64,000 nt of DNA from an uncultured Muribaculaceae bacterium (GCA_910587475.1 CAJUMR010000002.1:48476-112475); one strand, 5' to 3'; shown: positions 44,789 to 54,018, numbered from the stretch's first letter. Numbers and translations are program-made. Notes: a model not told the origin generated them from the letters alone.

Positions 44789-45340
44789 ATGAAGAAGAAA
44801 TTTATCTGCACCGTATGTGGCTATGTACACGAAGGTGATCACGCTCCTGAAAAATGCCCTCTCTGTGGTGCTCCTGCATCAAAATTCAATGAAATAGACG
44901 AGACTGCTGAACTTCAGTTTGTAACCGAACATGAAATCGGCGTAGCCAAAGGTTGCGACGACGAAATGATCGCCGATCTCACAGCTCACTTCAACGGCGA
45001 ATGCAGCGAAGTCGGCATGTATCTGGCAATGTCGCGTCAGGCTGATCGTGAAGGCTATCCTGAAATCGCTGAAGCGTTCAAGCGCTATGCCTTTGAAGAA
45101 GCTGAACACGCATCAAAGTTTGCTGAACTCCTTGGCGAATGTGTATGGGATACAAAGACAAACCTCGAAAAACGTATGGCTGCTGAAGCCGGAGCTAACG
45201 CAGATAAGATGCGTATTGCCCGTCGCGCCAAAGAACTCAATCTCGATGCCATCCACGACACAGTTCACGAAATGGCTAAGGACGAGGCTCGCCACGGTCA
45301 AGGTTTCCAGGGTCTCTACAACCGTTACTTCAAGAAGTAA
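44789..45340 (+). CDS. Reverse rubrerythrin (N-terminal rubredoxin domain)
   Basis: A 183 aa peroxidase that protects an anaerobe against hydrogen peroxide. The rubredoxin domain comes first (Cys7, Cys10 in CTVCGY; Cys23, Cys26 in CPLCG), which is the reverse of classic rubrerythrin. The diiron four-helix domain follows, with ligand motifs FNGECSEVGMYLAMS, RYAFEEAEHASKFAEL and VHEMAKDEARHGQGFQGL. The stand-alone gene has its own promoter and terminator. Confidence 0.95.
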   Translation: MKKKFICTVCGYVHEGDHAPEKCPLCGAPASKFNEIDETAELQFVTEHEIGVAKGCDDEMIADLTAHFNGECSEVGMYLAMSRQADREGYPEIAEAFKRYAFEEAEHASKFAELLGECVWDTKTNLEKRMAAEAGANADKMRIARRAKELNLDAIHDTVHEMAKDEARHGQGFQGLYNRYFKK

Positions 45341-45372
45341 TAATTCCTGAATTAGCATTTTTTATCCATATG

Positions 45373-45401
45373 GGGTCGGGCTCAGATATGTGCCCGGCCC
45401 T
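45373..45401 (+). terminator. Terminator of the rubrerythrin gene
   Basis: GGGTCGGGC/GCCCGGCCC stem with one G-U pair and a 10-base loop, followed by T-rich sequence. Confidence 0.75.
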
Positions 45402-45410
45402 ATTATGTTT

Positions 45411-45440
45411 TTGCTGAATGAGCTGTATTTCGTATCTTTG
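45411..45440 (+). promoter_or_regulatory. Promoter of the PKD surface lipoprotein gene
   Basis: TTG (45411-45413), exactly 19 bases, TATCTTTG (45433-45440), 41 bases before the ATG. It starts 9 bases after the previous terminator stem. Confidence 0.8.
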
Positions 45441-45481
45441 TTTCCCGATATTTAATTCTCTCTTTAAACGATAGATATTCA

Positions 45482-47269
45482 ATGAATAAGTTTGCGATAT
45501 TGCTCAAATCTGCTGTGGTTGCTGCTGCGGTCTCTCTTGCGGGCGGTCTCACCGGTTGCAATAAGGATGATGTGATAGAAAACGTCCAGGCCAAAAAGCC
45601 TGTGATAACATTCGACAGTGAAACAGGTGTCTATACGGTCAAGGCCGGAAGCGAACTGACGGTCAGCCCGATAATTGAGAACGCAGACAATGCTACTTTC
45701 AGATGGACGCTCGACGGCGGAAAGATCATAGGACGAAGTGCCACGTTGGTCTACACCTGGGACACTCCGGGCGACTACTATGTGACTTTAACTGTGATAA
45801 CTTCTGCCGGCTCTGTAGAAGAGGATATTAAAATTGAGGTTGTCGATTTCACTCCGCCTGTGATCTCGCTGAATATTCCTCCCGAAGGGCTTAAAGTGGT
45901 CGCCGGATCAGACTATCTGATCGAACCGTCCATACAGCATGACACGATGGATGGCTTTGAGATCGAGTGGTTTGTCGACGGAGTTGCCGTGAGCCGTGAT
46001 CGCTCATATGTGTTCAACCGAGAGACCATCGGTGTATATAAGGTAAAGATCGTGGCAACAAACGTCGATGGTACAAGCGATAAGGAATTTGAGATAGAGG
46101 TAGTAGCCTCTAAGCCCTATGAGGTAAGCTTCCTGTCGCCGTCTTATTTTCAGACTTCGACCGATCGCTACACTTTTGTCGGCCGTCCGGTCTATTTGCG
46201 TCCGGTGGTCAGATTGTTTGATGATCCGAGTTTTGAATGGTCGGTAGATGGCAAGTCGTCAGATTGTACAGACCGAATCTTTGCGTTCACTCCTTCATCT
46301 CCCGGAACTTACACTGTCAAGCTTACTGTCAGAGAGGCAGACGGCAGTGGATCTGCATCGGCAGAGGTAAAGGTGATATGCGTCGATAAAACAGAAAATG
46401 ACATATTGCGCGCCAAGACGGCGGCGAGCGACAGCTATTCGACCGAAGTGTTTGAATGGACGCCTGCTCCCGGCCAGTTTATCGGAGAAACATCAGCGCT
46501 CGGCGGAATGACAGGCAATGAAACCACTCTCGAATTGGCCAATGCGTGGGCTCGACAGCAGCTTGACAAACATCAGGTTGTGTCGCTCGGCGCGTTCGGA
46601 GGCTATATTGTTGTCGGCTTCGATCATAGTATTGTGGCGGGAGACGGCAGTGAATATGATTTTTCAGTAGCAGGCAACGCCTTCAAAAACAGTAATGGCG
46701 GTTCCAACGAACCGGGCATAGTGTGGGTGATGCAGGACGTCAATGGCAATGGTATTCCCGATGACGAATGGTACGAGCTGCGCGGTTGCGAATCCGGCAA
46801 CGCTACAACTACTCAGTTCTATGCAGTGACGTATTTCAGACCATCGGCTCCGCAACAGAATGTTGATTGGACAGATTCAAACGGAAAGAATGGATGCGTA
46901 GACTATGTCGGATCTTTTCATAAGCAGGATTACTACTATCCGGCTTGGGTGACTGCAGAAAGCTATACGCTCTATGGCACATGTCTCGATTCGAAAAATA
47001 ATCTCGATCCGTCGACAGGCTATTGGGCCAACAACGCTTATGACTGGGGGTATGCAGACAATGTCGGCAGTGATTCTCTGACTGGAAAGGACGATGGAGA
47101 AGGCCAACGTACATGCTTCAAGATTTCAAATGCTGTTTATCCCGACGGCTTGGCGGTCAATCTGAAATTTATCGATTTCATCAAGGTTCAGACAGGAGTC
47201 AACGCCAAGAGCGGATGGCTTGGCGAAATATCGACTGAAGTTGCAGGTTTCAGAGATCTTTCGCTCTGA
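45482..47269 (+). CDS. PKD-repeat cell-surface lipoprotein
   Basis: A 595 aa exported lipoprotein (lipobox LTGC). Three PKD-like beta-sandwich repeats occupy about residues 40-305; each ends in a TPGDYYVTLTVITSAG-type strand (TWDTPGDYYVTLTV, FNRETIGVYKVKIVATN, FTPSSPGTYTVKLTV). The C-terminal 280 residues form a distinct domain (VSLGAFGGYIVVGFDHSIV, FSVAGNAFKNSNGGSNEPGI, VNGNGIPDDEWYELRG), a surface-protein domain known in Bacteroidetes. The DxNxNGIPDDEW loop could bind calcium. Function is unknown; ligand binding at the surface is the likely role. Confidence 0.85.
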   Translation: MNKFAILLKSAVVAAAVSLAGGLTGCNKDDVIENVQAKKPVITFDSETGVYTVKAGSELTVSPIIENADNATFRWTLDGGKIIGRSATLVYTWDTPGDYYVTLTVITSAGSVEEDIKIEVVDFTPPVISLNIPPEGLKVVAGSDYLIEPSIQHDTMDGFEIEWFVDGVAVSRDRSYVFNRETIGVYKVKIVATNVDGTSDKEFEIEVVASKPYEVSFLSPSYFQTSTDRYTFVGRPVYLRPVVRLFDDPSFEWSVDGKSSDCTDRIFAFTPSSPGTYTVKLTVREADGSGSASAEVKVICVDKTENDILRAKTAASDSYSTEVFEWTPAPGQFIGETSALGGMTGNETTLELANAWARQQLDKHQVVSLGAFGGYIVVGFDHSIVAGDGSEYDFSVAGNAFKNSNGGSNEPGIVWVMQDVNGNGIPDDEWYELRGCESGNATTTQFYAVTYFRPSAPQQNVDWTDSNGKNGCVDYVGSFHKQDYYYPAWVTAESYTLYGTCLDSKNNLDPSTGYWANNAYDWGYADNVGSDSLTGKDDGEGQRTCFKISNAVYPDGLAVNLKFIDFIKVQTGVNAKSGWLGEISTEVAGFRDLSL

Positions 47270-47304
47270 CAACCGCTGCCCTGTTAAGCAACAGTGCTAA
47301 AAAT

Positions 47305-47343
47305 ACAGACGCCGGAGTCTCTGAGTGAGATTCCGGCGTCTGT
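47305..47343. terminator. Bidirectional terminator between the PKD and GH20 genes
   Basis: A 12-bp perfect stem ACAGACGCCGGA/TCCGGCGTCTGT with an inner TCTC/GAGA pairing, placed between convergent genes. Confidence 0.85.
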
Positions 47344-47369
47344 GTTAAAGAGCAGGTAATGATTTTTTA

Positions 47370-49334
47370 TCAACGAAGATAGTTCGACACGCGGAGGTTT
47401 GAAATCTTCGACTTGAATTTTCCTGTGTTTTTGAGGGGGAAGACGAGTGTGCGCTGCTCTGCTATCTTGCGGGAGTTCTCGTTCTGACGCCACCAGCGGA
47501 TGTTCATGTCGTCGACAAGTTTGCCGTTGAGGTAGAAGCGCAGAGCATCTTTGTCGCCCTGGATCTTGATGTGGCTCTTTTCTCCGGGGCGTACGTCGTG
47601 ACGGAGGTAGTAGAGTTTGTCGTCACGGCTGTAGCCGAGAGTACCGGTGACGGGGTTTGAAATCCAGAATGTTGCTTCAGGGGTTTCGAAGAGTGCAGTG
47701 CCTTTTGTTTCGGCAGCTCCGTCGATGTCAAACTCGACAGTGTAGTCATAGCCGATCTCATCCACGGGGAGCGACGACGATGGCATCACAGATGCAACGT
47801 CGAGAATGTCGCGTTGCTCGGGACCGAATGTCGCGAGATAGTTGACTCCTGGAGCTTCTGAAAGAGATGCACTCTTGGTAGAGAATTCGTCGAATGGTAC
47901 GGTGACTTTTGTTCCACTCCAGTTCTTGGCCGCAACAGTCGGGAGTGCGTGCATTATGCGGTGGTGGACGTCGCGGACTGTCACGCCGTTGGTCGGATGG
48001 TCGTTCCAGACAGCAAACATGCCGCCGACGATCTGCGGGTCGCCTTCTTCAAATGTGAAACCGCGGAAATCGTGGGGAGCCCATGTGTCATAGATGTCGC
48101 GGGTATCAAGATAGTCGTGATAATAGCCGGCATGAGGTACGATGTAAAGAATCTGGTCGGGCATCGACACAAGCTGATAGCCGAGGTCGTGCATTTCCTG
48201 AGGGTTGGCGAAACCATTGCTCCATACAATCATTTCGACATTGTCAACCTTGACAGGCTGCTGGCCCTTGGCATGTGTCAGTGAACCCCACACCATTGCT
48301 TTCTTGCCATAGTTTTCAGCAAAGCGGATATAGCGGTCGGTGAAGTATCTGAATTTCTCGACTACAATCGAATCGCGGTTGGAGTATTCGTCGGTGCCGA
48401 TGTTGAAGCGTGAGCCGACAAAAACAGGATCCGGTCCGGCGAGATACTCGGTGAACAGTGAGTCGATAAAGCCGTATGTTTCGTCAGACATTATGTTGAG
48501 ATGGTCCTTACCATACTCTTCCGGTGTGCTGCCGATCGACGGACGGAAACGGGTGAATGCAAGTGAATGGGCGGGAACGTCAATTTCGGGGATCACTTCC
48601 ACACCACGGCTGAGTGCGTACCGTTGGAAATCGCGGAAATCTTTCTTCGAGTAAGAACCGTCGCGCGCGGTCAGACCGGGGAAAGTTTCGCTTTCGAGAC
48701 GGAACGCGGCCTGAGTCTTGTCCCAGTCGTCATCGTAGAAATATGTGAATCCGTTGTCGTTGAGGTGGAGATTGAGTTCGTTGAGCTTATAGTACGACAT
48801 CACATCGATCAGCTTGTAGAGATAGTCGAGAGGAATGTATTTTCGTCCGGCGTCGAGCTGAAAACCGCGGAAACCGTAGGCCGGAGCGTCGGCGATATGT
48901 CCCTTTGGCAATTCAGCCGACTGATCGAAAAGCTGTAGCAGGGTTGAAGCGCCCCAGCGTGCGCCCTGTTCGGCCGGAGCTGTGATGGTGACATGGTCGG
49001 CAATGTCGACAGTGTAGCTTTCTGGCGATGCTTTCTTGTTTTGCTTTAGCGAGAATGCTATGTCGCCTTTCGAGGGTTTGGCTGCTTTGGCAACTTCGAG
49101 CGAACGACCCGTCAGGGTGGTGTAGTCCTGTGCAAATTGACGGGCTATCGACTCCAGACGGGGATCGGAATAAGATACTCGTGCGCCATCGGGGATCGAT
49201 AGCGAGCCTTCAGAACCACGCCAATTGCTGACTTCGGGGACTGTAAATGGTTTTGGGTTTGCGGCCTGGACGAGTGCGGCTGCTGATAGCAGAGATGCAA
49301 CTACGCCGGTGCGGATAAATGATCTTAATGTCAT
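47370..49334 (-). CDS. GH20 beta-N-acetylhexosaminidase
   Basis: A 654 aa exported enzyme that removes terminal GlcNAc or GalNAc from glycans. A signal peptide (SLLSAAALVQA) is followed by the N-terminal GH20b domain (about 25-135) and the GH20 TIM barrel (about 140-465: GFRGFQLDAGRKYIPLDYL, EVIPEIDVPAHSLAF). The catalytic pair is Asp315-Glu316 in FNIGTDEYSN, with an unusual IGTDE where most GH20 enzymes read GGDE. A C-terminal jelly-roll domain (about 500-654) may bind sugar. The gene is convergent to the PKD lipoprotein gene. Confidence 0.93.
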   Translation of the reverse strand: MTLRSFIRTGVVASLLSAAALVQAANPKPFTVPEVSNWRGSEGSLSIPDGARVSYSDPRLESIARQFAQDYTTLTGRSLEVAKAAKPSKGDIAFSLKQNKKASPESYTVDIADHVTITAPAEQGARWGASTLLQLFDQSAELPKGHIADAPAYGFRGFQLDAGRKYIPLDYLYKLIDVMSYYKLNELNLHLNDNGFTYFYDDDWDKTQAAFRLESETFPGLTARDGSYSKKDFRDFQRYALSRGVEVIPEIDVPAHSLAFTRFRPSIGSTPEEYGKDHLNIMSDETYGFIDSLFTEYLAGPDPVFVGSRFNIGTDEYSNRDSIVVEKFRYFTDRYIRFAENYGKKAMVWGSLTHAKGQQPVKVDNVEMIVWSNGFANPQEMHDLGYQLVSMPDQILYIVPHAGYYHDYLDTRDIYDTWAPHDFRGFTFEEGDPQIVGGMFAVWNDHPTNGVTVRDVHHRIMHALPTVAAKNWSGTKVTVPFDEFSTKSASLSEAPGVNYLATFGPEQRDILDVASVMPSSSLPVDEIGYDYTVEFDIDGAAETKGTALFETPEATFWISNPVTGTLGYSRDDKLYYLRHDVRPGEKSHIKIQGDKDALRFYLNGKLVDDMNIRWWRQNENSRKIAEQRTLVFPLKNTGKFKSKISNLRVSNYLR

Positions 49335-49389
49335 AGAAATTGGAAATTAGATTGTATGGTGGGTAGTAGGGTTGATAATGTTCTATTAT

Positions 49390-49426
49390 AAAAAATGTAG
49401 GGATGCGAGCATTCGCATCCCTACAT
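49390..49426 (-). terminator. Intrinsic terminator of spt
   Basis: A 14-bp perfect stem (49395-49408 / 49413-49426, core GTAGGGATGCGA) with a 4-base loop, followed in the minus direction by a run of T. It is among the strongest terminators in the window. Confidence 0.92.
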
Positions 49427-49479
49427 CGAATATTGTTTAATCAATCATTATGACTGACGGGTTGATCGTCGGTTGATGA

Positions 49480-50667
49480 TCAAGGGATGAGGTTATGTGC
49501 GCGGAACACCTTCTGGATTTTCTCAAGGGCTGTCGTCACCTGTTCTTTCGTGTGTGTAGCCATGAGGCTGAAGCGGATGAGGGTGTCGTGGGGCGCTACA
49601 GCGGGCGATACGACAGGATTGACGAAGATGCCTTCGTTGAGCAGGTCGCGCGTGATGGCAAATGTCTTGAAATTATCGCGGATGTATAGCGGGATAATAG
49701 GAGTCGAAGTGTTGCCGATCTCACAGCCCATGTTGCGGAAGCCTTCAAGCGCATAGTTTGTGATGTCCCAGAGATGTTCCTGGCGTTCGGGCTCGGCGAT
49801 CATGATGTCGATAGCCTTGAGGGCTGCAGCTGTAGATGCGGGTGTGATGCTCGCTGTGAAGATGTAGGAGCGAGAGTGGTGACGGAGGAAGTTGGTGATT
49901 TCCTTGTCTGTAGCGATGAAACCTCCGAGCGAAGCAAACGACTTGGAGAATGTGCCCATGACGAGGTCTACATCGTCTTTCACTCCGAAATGGTGGCATA
50001 CGCCACGGCCGCCTTCACCGAACACACCGATCGAGTGAGCTTCGTCGACCATCACAGATGCATCATATTTCTTTGCAAGTTCAACAATCTTGGGGAGGTT
50101 GGCAACGTCGCCCTCCATCGAGAACACACCGTCGGTGACAATGAGTTTGATCTTATCGGGAGCACACTTCTGAAGTTGCTTTTCGAGCGACTCCATGTCG
50201 TTGTGCTTGTATTTGAGCTGTTGTGAGAATGACAGACGGCGTCCTTCGATGATCGAAGCGTGATCCTGCTCGTCCCAGAGAATATAGTCCTCACGGCCTG
50301 TGAGACATGAAACTACACCAAGATTTACACCGAATCCGGTCGAATAGATCATGACATCCTCTTTGCCGATATATTCGGCTATGCGGGCCTCGAGTTGTTT
50401 GTGAAGGTCGAGAGTTCCATTGAGGAACGGTGATCCTGCGCATCCTGTGCCATATTTGCGTGTTGCTTCGATTGCGGCTTCTTTGATACGGGGGTCGTTG
50501 ACGAGACCGGTATAGCAGTTTGATCCGAACATCAGAACTTTGCTGCCGTTGATGATGACTTCGGGATCCTGCTCAGATGAAATAGCTCTAAAATAAGGAT
50601 AAATGCCTGCGGCTTTTGCCTCCTGCGGAATAGTGTACTGTGAGAGTTTAGCTTGTAATAGCTTCAT
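49480..50667 (-). CDS. spt: Serine palmitoyltransferase-type alpha-oxoamine synthase
   Basis: A 395 aa PLP enzyme of the alpha-oxoamine synthase family, which in Bacteroides joins serine and a long acyl-CoA as the first step in sphingolipid synthesis. Motifs: VLMFGSNCYTGLVNDPRI, GTGCAGSPFLNGTLDLHKQLE, DEQDHASIIEG, VMVDEAHSIGVFGEGGRG and the PLP Lys242 in GTFSKSFASLGGF. Length and N-terminus match Bacteroides Spt better than glycine C-acetyltransferase or BioF, and no tdh or bio genes are adjacent. Stand-alone gene with its own -7 box and terminator. Confidence 0.85.
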   Translation of the reverse strand: MKLLQAKLSQYTIPQEAKAAGIYPYFRAISSEQDPEVIINGSKVLMFGSNCYTGLVNDPRIKEAAIEATRKYGTGCAGSPFLNGTLDLHKQLEARIAEYIGKEDVMIYSTGFGVNLGVVSCLTGREDYILWDEQDHASIIEGRRLSFSQQLKYKHNDMESLEKQLQKCAPDKIKLIVTDGVFSMEGDVANLPKIVELAKKYDASVMVDEAHSIGVFGEGGRGVCHHFGVKDDVDLVMGTFSKSFASLGGFIATDKEITNFLRHHSRSYIFTASITPASTAAALKAIDIMIAEPERQEHLWDITNYALEGFRNMGCEIGNTSTPIIPLYIRDNFKTFAITRDLLNEGIFVNPVVSPAVAPHDTLIRFSLMATHTKEQVTTALEKIQKVFRAHNLIP

Positions 50668-50734
50668 TGTTCGCGGATAAAAGATTGGTCTAATTTGAAA
50701 TCTTTCCGATTGGACATAACGTTCAATCAGGCTG

Positions 50735-50742
50735 CAAATTTA
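50735..50742 (-). promoter_or_regulatory. -7 box of spt
   Basis: TAAATTTG on the minus strand, 67 bases before the spt ATG. No TTG at a standard -33 distance was found. Confidence 0.55.
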
Positions 50743-50898
50743 GCAAAAAAATATGCAACGCAGGCCATTGCGGCAAGCTTTTCTGTAGCTTCGATTACAT
50801 TTTTTAATAGTTGTTAATGTCTGCGGAGAGAATGGTCATGTAAGTCAGCTGTTTATGTCTTGATGATGATTTTTTGCACTAAAAAAGCCCGAAAAAAT

Positions 50899-50929
50899 TT
50901 GTCTGATCCAAAAACATTGTCTACCTTTG
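50899..50929 (+). promoter_or_regulatory. tRNA-Ser promoter
   Basis: TTG (50899-50901), 20 bases, TACCTTTG (50922-50929), 31 bases before the mature tRNA 5' end. Confidence 0.75.
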
Positions 50930-50959
50930 CACCACGTTAGCCAAGAGCCTAACCGGAAA

Positions 50960-51048
50960 GGAGAGGTGGGTGAGTGGCTGAAACCACCGGTTTGCTAAAC
51001 CGACGACGGGAGCAATCCTGTCCACGAGTTCGAATCTCGTCCTCTCCG
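50960..51048 (+). tRNA. tRNA-Ser (anticodon GCT)
   Basis: An 89-base class II tRNA. The acceptor stem pairs GGAGAGG (50960-50966) with CCTCTCC (51041-51047), with discriminator G at 51048. The anticodon loop reads TTGCTAA, giving GCT for AGC/AGU codons. A long variable arm and the T loop TTCGAAT are visible. The CCA end is not encoded. Confidence 0.95.
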
Positions 51049-51062
51049 CAAAAATCATTGCA

Positions 51063-51095
51063 AAAGCCCTGCAAGTAGTTTACTTACAGGGCTTT
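51063..51095. terminator. Shared terminator of tRNA-Ser and the CHAT gene
   Basis: Stem AAAGCCCTG/CAGGGCTTT with an inner AAGTA/TACTT stem, followed by T-rich sequence on both sides. The stop codon of the CHAT gene (51082-51080) lies in the loop, so the last CHAT codons are encoded by one arm. Confidence 0.85.
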
Positions 51096-53356
51096 CTGTT
51101 TTGAGGTATATTCCCTGAAATGCCACGAAAAGAATTAATCTCCTCCATTGCGGATTCAAATCGCACCAAATCAGCACGACCCAAAGTGGAGTACATTAGA
51201 TAGTGCGGTAAGAGCATATTATAATTCACCCCGATTTGATCCATTGAATATTTATCATGCAGCTGATGATAAATCTGAGATCGATTACGGAAATCCATAC
51301 TTAATGTATTCAAACGCCCTAGATTCTTAATGATTGTAGAATCAATCTTTTCTGATTGTAAGACTTCAAGAGGTGACATTATGAATGATGTACGCAAAAG
51401 ATGAGATATAAAAGCGAGCCAATTATGGTGAATATTACGGATAGCTGCCTCTTCAAGATTCCTAAGCAATCTTGCATAAAGGACTGTTGCCGGTTGAATA
51501 AGGATTGGCATATACGAAACAGTGACAGCCATTGCTCCAACCTCAAAAAAAGCGTTTGCTATAGTTGAAACAGTATTATATGTAGTAAATGTATTACATG
51601 CCGAAAGGAATACCAGTCTTGGCGCTATACCGCTTTTTACAACATCCTCTCCAGTTACAATGTCTGTGCCTATAACAATGTGAGATTGATTCGTTTTAAG
51701 ATCTACGCCTCCATGAGAATCCACAATGATCAGTTCCGGAGTTTCTTCAAGTATAGCATCAAAAAAATCTTTTTTCGATAAGCATTGTCTGGTCTTAAAT
51801 CCTAAATGTTTTTGCAGCTCTACAATCGGCAGTCTTGAATTCTCAAAAGCTTCTTCATCATTACCGAAAATAACCAATGTTTTACTGAGTATATCTTTCG
51901 GAATTACATAAGGCCGATTTTTGGCTTCTACAAATTGCGATAAGATGCTTGCAGGACTTGTTTCAGGCAATCTACACACATCGTGAGTAAAACACAGAGG
52001 AACACTGTCGATCAAACTCCATTCTATAGGGAGATCGGTTATGGCAACAATTTGATTCGGAATTTTTTGAAGCAGCTTTTGAAAATTGGGTGCCATTGAC
52101 TTCACCGCCAGAATATGGCCGATCTGTTCCATAATCTTTCTTACAGACCCTTTTTTTCTATAGGCATTTTTCAAACTGTTCAGACTGTTAAGTCCAACTT
52201 TCGATAAATCGCCTGCTATATTCTTGCCCATGATAGGTAGTCGCATATACGGCGATATCTTAAATGAACAGTGCAACATGCCAACAAAGTCGAGAAAATT
52301 CATCCGTTTAGAAACTATTTCTTGTTGAATTTTACTAAACGCAAGTATCTCTTCTGGTGATAACCCATCGAGATTATTCCATACTGTATAATTTAGGCTA
52401 TATTCGGCACTTAATATTTTGTTAATTTGTTTTACTTTACGTTTATCGTCTACGGACATTCTTTTGTCTTCAGTTATTCCCATTTCTTTACTTGTATATG
52501 GCAGAGATATTATGAGCGGAGAATATAATTGATCAATAAATGTTCTGCACCTACTGTCTTTCAACATATTTAGTAATACGGTATTTTCAACGGTTCTGAT
52601 CTTCTTAATTTGGTCACAAAGAAGATCCTGACGGCTTGTGCCGTGTCCATTATTATCGTCAAAGGCGTCTTTTGAACATTGTGCCTGTCTTTCGATGATT
52701 TCATCATCGCGTAATTCGTTTTTCCACAACCAATTTCCCATCAGTGTGTTGAGAATGTGAGTATTTACCCATGTGGGAGTAAAATAATGTCCGGAATCGG
52801 CAATTGTCCCATATATCAACGGCACACTGAATGGCGCATGTGAGTAATCGATATGACAATACTTCAAAGCATAAGACATTAACCAAGCAATTATATCATC
52901 TTCATTTTTAGCAACCGCACAGTTAATGCGGTATGAGCTAAAATTTTCTTGAAGATTAAAATCCACCCATAGTGTTCGTTCGTTGAAATGCTCCTTGAAC
53001 AAAGATATGTAATATTTCGTAATTTCAAAATCTCTGGAGCAATTGATAAGAACCATCGGTTCCTCTTTCAAACCAATATTTGGAAGAATTGCAGAATCAG
53101 CGAGAAAGTTAATCTCCTCAGGCGTGGCATCTGCGTATACAAAGGTAACATTGTAGCCCAACTGAAGATTTTCACGTTTCATGGTTTCGTAAAACTCTAC
53201 GCCATAAATGAAATGAGACATTGTCTGTGGTAGACATCCAACAAGGCGGAACAAAGGATCGCAAATTGAATCTTGAGGAACATTCACTAACGTTGGACAA
53301 TCTCTTTTCCCCAATAAAAAAACATATTGTATTTGTCCTGGTATATTCATATTCAC
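51080..53356 (-). CDS. Orphan CHAT-domain (caspase-like) protease, large
   Basis: A 758 aa cytoplasmic protein with no signal or TM segment. The C-terminal region (about 490-680) is a CHAT protease: KTLVIFGNDEEAFENSRLPIVELQKHL, catalytic His548 in LIIVDSHGGVD and catalytic Cys587 in LVFLSACNTF, 39 residues apart, followed by AFFEVGAMAVTVSYMPI. The first 480 residues match no family I know; they hold alternating alpha/beta segments (VTFVYADATPEEINFLAD, MVLINCSRDFEITKYYI) and no evident TPR repeats. CHAT proteases are common effectors in bacterial immune and cell-death systems. The gene is AT-rich, single, next to a tRNA gene and has its own promoter, all signs of an acquired cassette. Trigger and target are unknown. 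Confidence 0.82.
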   Translation of the reverse strand: MNMNIPGQIQYVFLLGKRDCPTLVNVPQDSICDPLFRLVGCLPQTMSHFIYGVEFYETMKRENLQLGYNVTFVYADATPEEINFLADSAILPNIGLKEEPMVLINCSRDFEITKYYISLFKEHFNERTLWVDFNLQENFSSYRINCAVAKNEDDIIAWLMSYALKYCHIDYSHAPFSVPLIYGTIADSGHYFTPTWVNTHILNTLMGNWLWKNELRDDEIIERQAQCSKDAFDDNNGHGTSRQDLLCDQIKKIRTVENTVLLNMLKDSRCRTFIDQLYSPLIISLPYTSKEMGITEDKRMSVDDKRKVKQINKILSAEYSLNYTVWNNLDGLSPEEILAFSKIQQEIVSKRMNFLDFVGMLHCSFKISPYMRLPIMGKNIAGDLSKVGLNSLNSLKNAYRKKGSVRKIMEQIGHILAVKSMAPNFQKLLQKIPNQIVAITDLPIEWSLIDSVPLCFTHDVCRLPETSPASILSQFVEAKNRPYVIPKDILSKTLVIFGNDEEAFENSRLPIVELQKHLGFKTRQCLSKKDFFDAILEETPELIIVDSHGGVDLKTNQSHIVIGTDIVTGEDVVKSGIAPRLVFLSACNTFTTYNTVSTIANAFFEVGAMAVTVSYMPILIQPATVLYARLLRNLEEAAIRNIHHNWLAFISHLLRTSFIMSPLEVLQSEKIDSTIIKNLGRLNTLSMDFRNRSQIYHQLHDKYSMDQIGVNYNMLLPHYLMYSTLGRADLVRFESAMEEINSFRGISGNIPQNRKPCK

Positions 53357-53440
53357 AAAAAGTGGATTTCAAATCCTGATATAAAGTTGACTATTGTTGA
53401 ACTATACGCAACGCCCGTTAAAGAACAAAGCATTCTAATG

Positions 53441-53471
53441 CAAAGTTATAGCTAAATATTTTTACTTTCAA
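53441..53471 (-). promoter_or_regulatory. Promoter of the CHAT protease gene
   Basis: TTG (53471-53469), 20 bases, TAACTTTG (53448-53441) on the minus strand, giving a leader of about 80 bases. Confidence 0.72.
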
Positions 53472-53987
53472 GAATTTAATATTTCCGAGATACCGATACT
53501 TTAGTTCTTGTTCAGGAAGATGTTAAGGATTGTTAGTTGATATTCGAGAAGTCCGAATGGATTGGATCCTTAAAATCAAGAAGGTAGGGTAAACCATACT
53601 TGTGCATAACTATTCACATACGCTCTCGGATGACACCGCTCTCCACTCAGTGCAGGGTGCAAGGTGTATACAGGTAAACTCGCTCCCTGCACCGGTGTTA
53701 TGCGGCCAAAAAGTTTGTAAGTTCTTTTATTCATAATATTTAGAATGTGTTCAACCTTTGTTAAATCTTGAACCTAAGAAAAATGACAGATCCCCAATGT
53801 CTGTCGGTTATCTTATCGTAAAGTCCATATTGCCAGACTTCTGTCTCTGCTGCGTAAATGAGTAGTTTACAAAATGGATTTTCAAAAGTGTACAGAGGTA
53901 CTACTTTATTTGATTGGATGGAGGTTTTAATGCTTTGATATACAATGGGGATATGTTGCGGGCTAACTACATTTTCACTACTTCTCG

Positions 53988-54018
53988 TTGATTGCATAGT
54001 GGCCTGATGCTAATTTTG
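53988..54018 (+). promoter_or_regulatory. Promoter of the GH31 operon
   Basis: TTG (53988-53990), 20 bases, TAATTTTG (54011-54018), 23 bases before the GH31 ATG. Confidence 0.75.

Noticed and set aside
53641..53700. Inverted repeat in the 685-bp gap as a possible attachment site or IS end
   Set aside because: The 8-bp arms have a 27-base loop and no matching copy elsewhere; nothing ties it to an integrase or transposase.
53761..53997. 78-residue open frame on the minus strand between the CHAT and GH31 genes
   Set aside because: It starts inside the GH31 promoter on the opposite strand, has no signal peptide or motif, and no promoter of its own.
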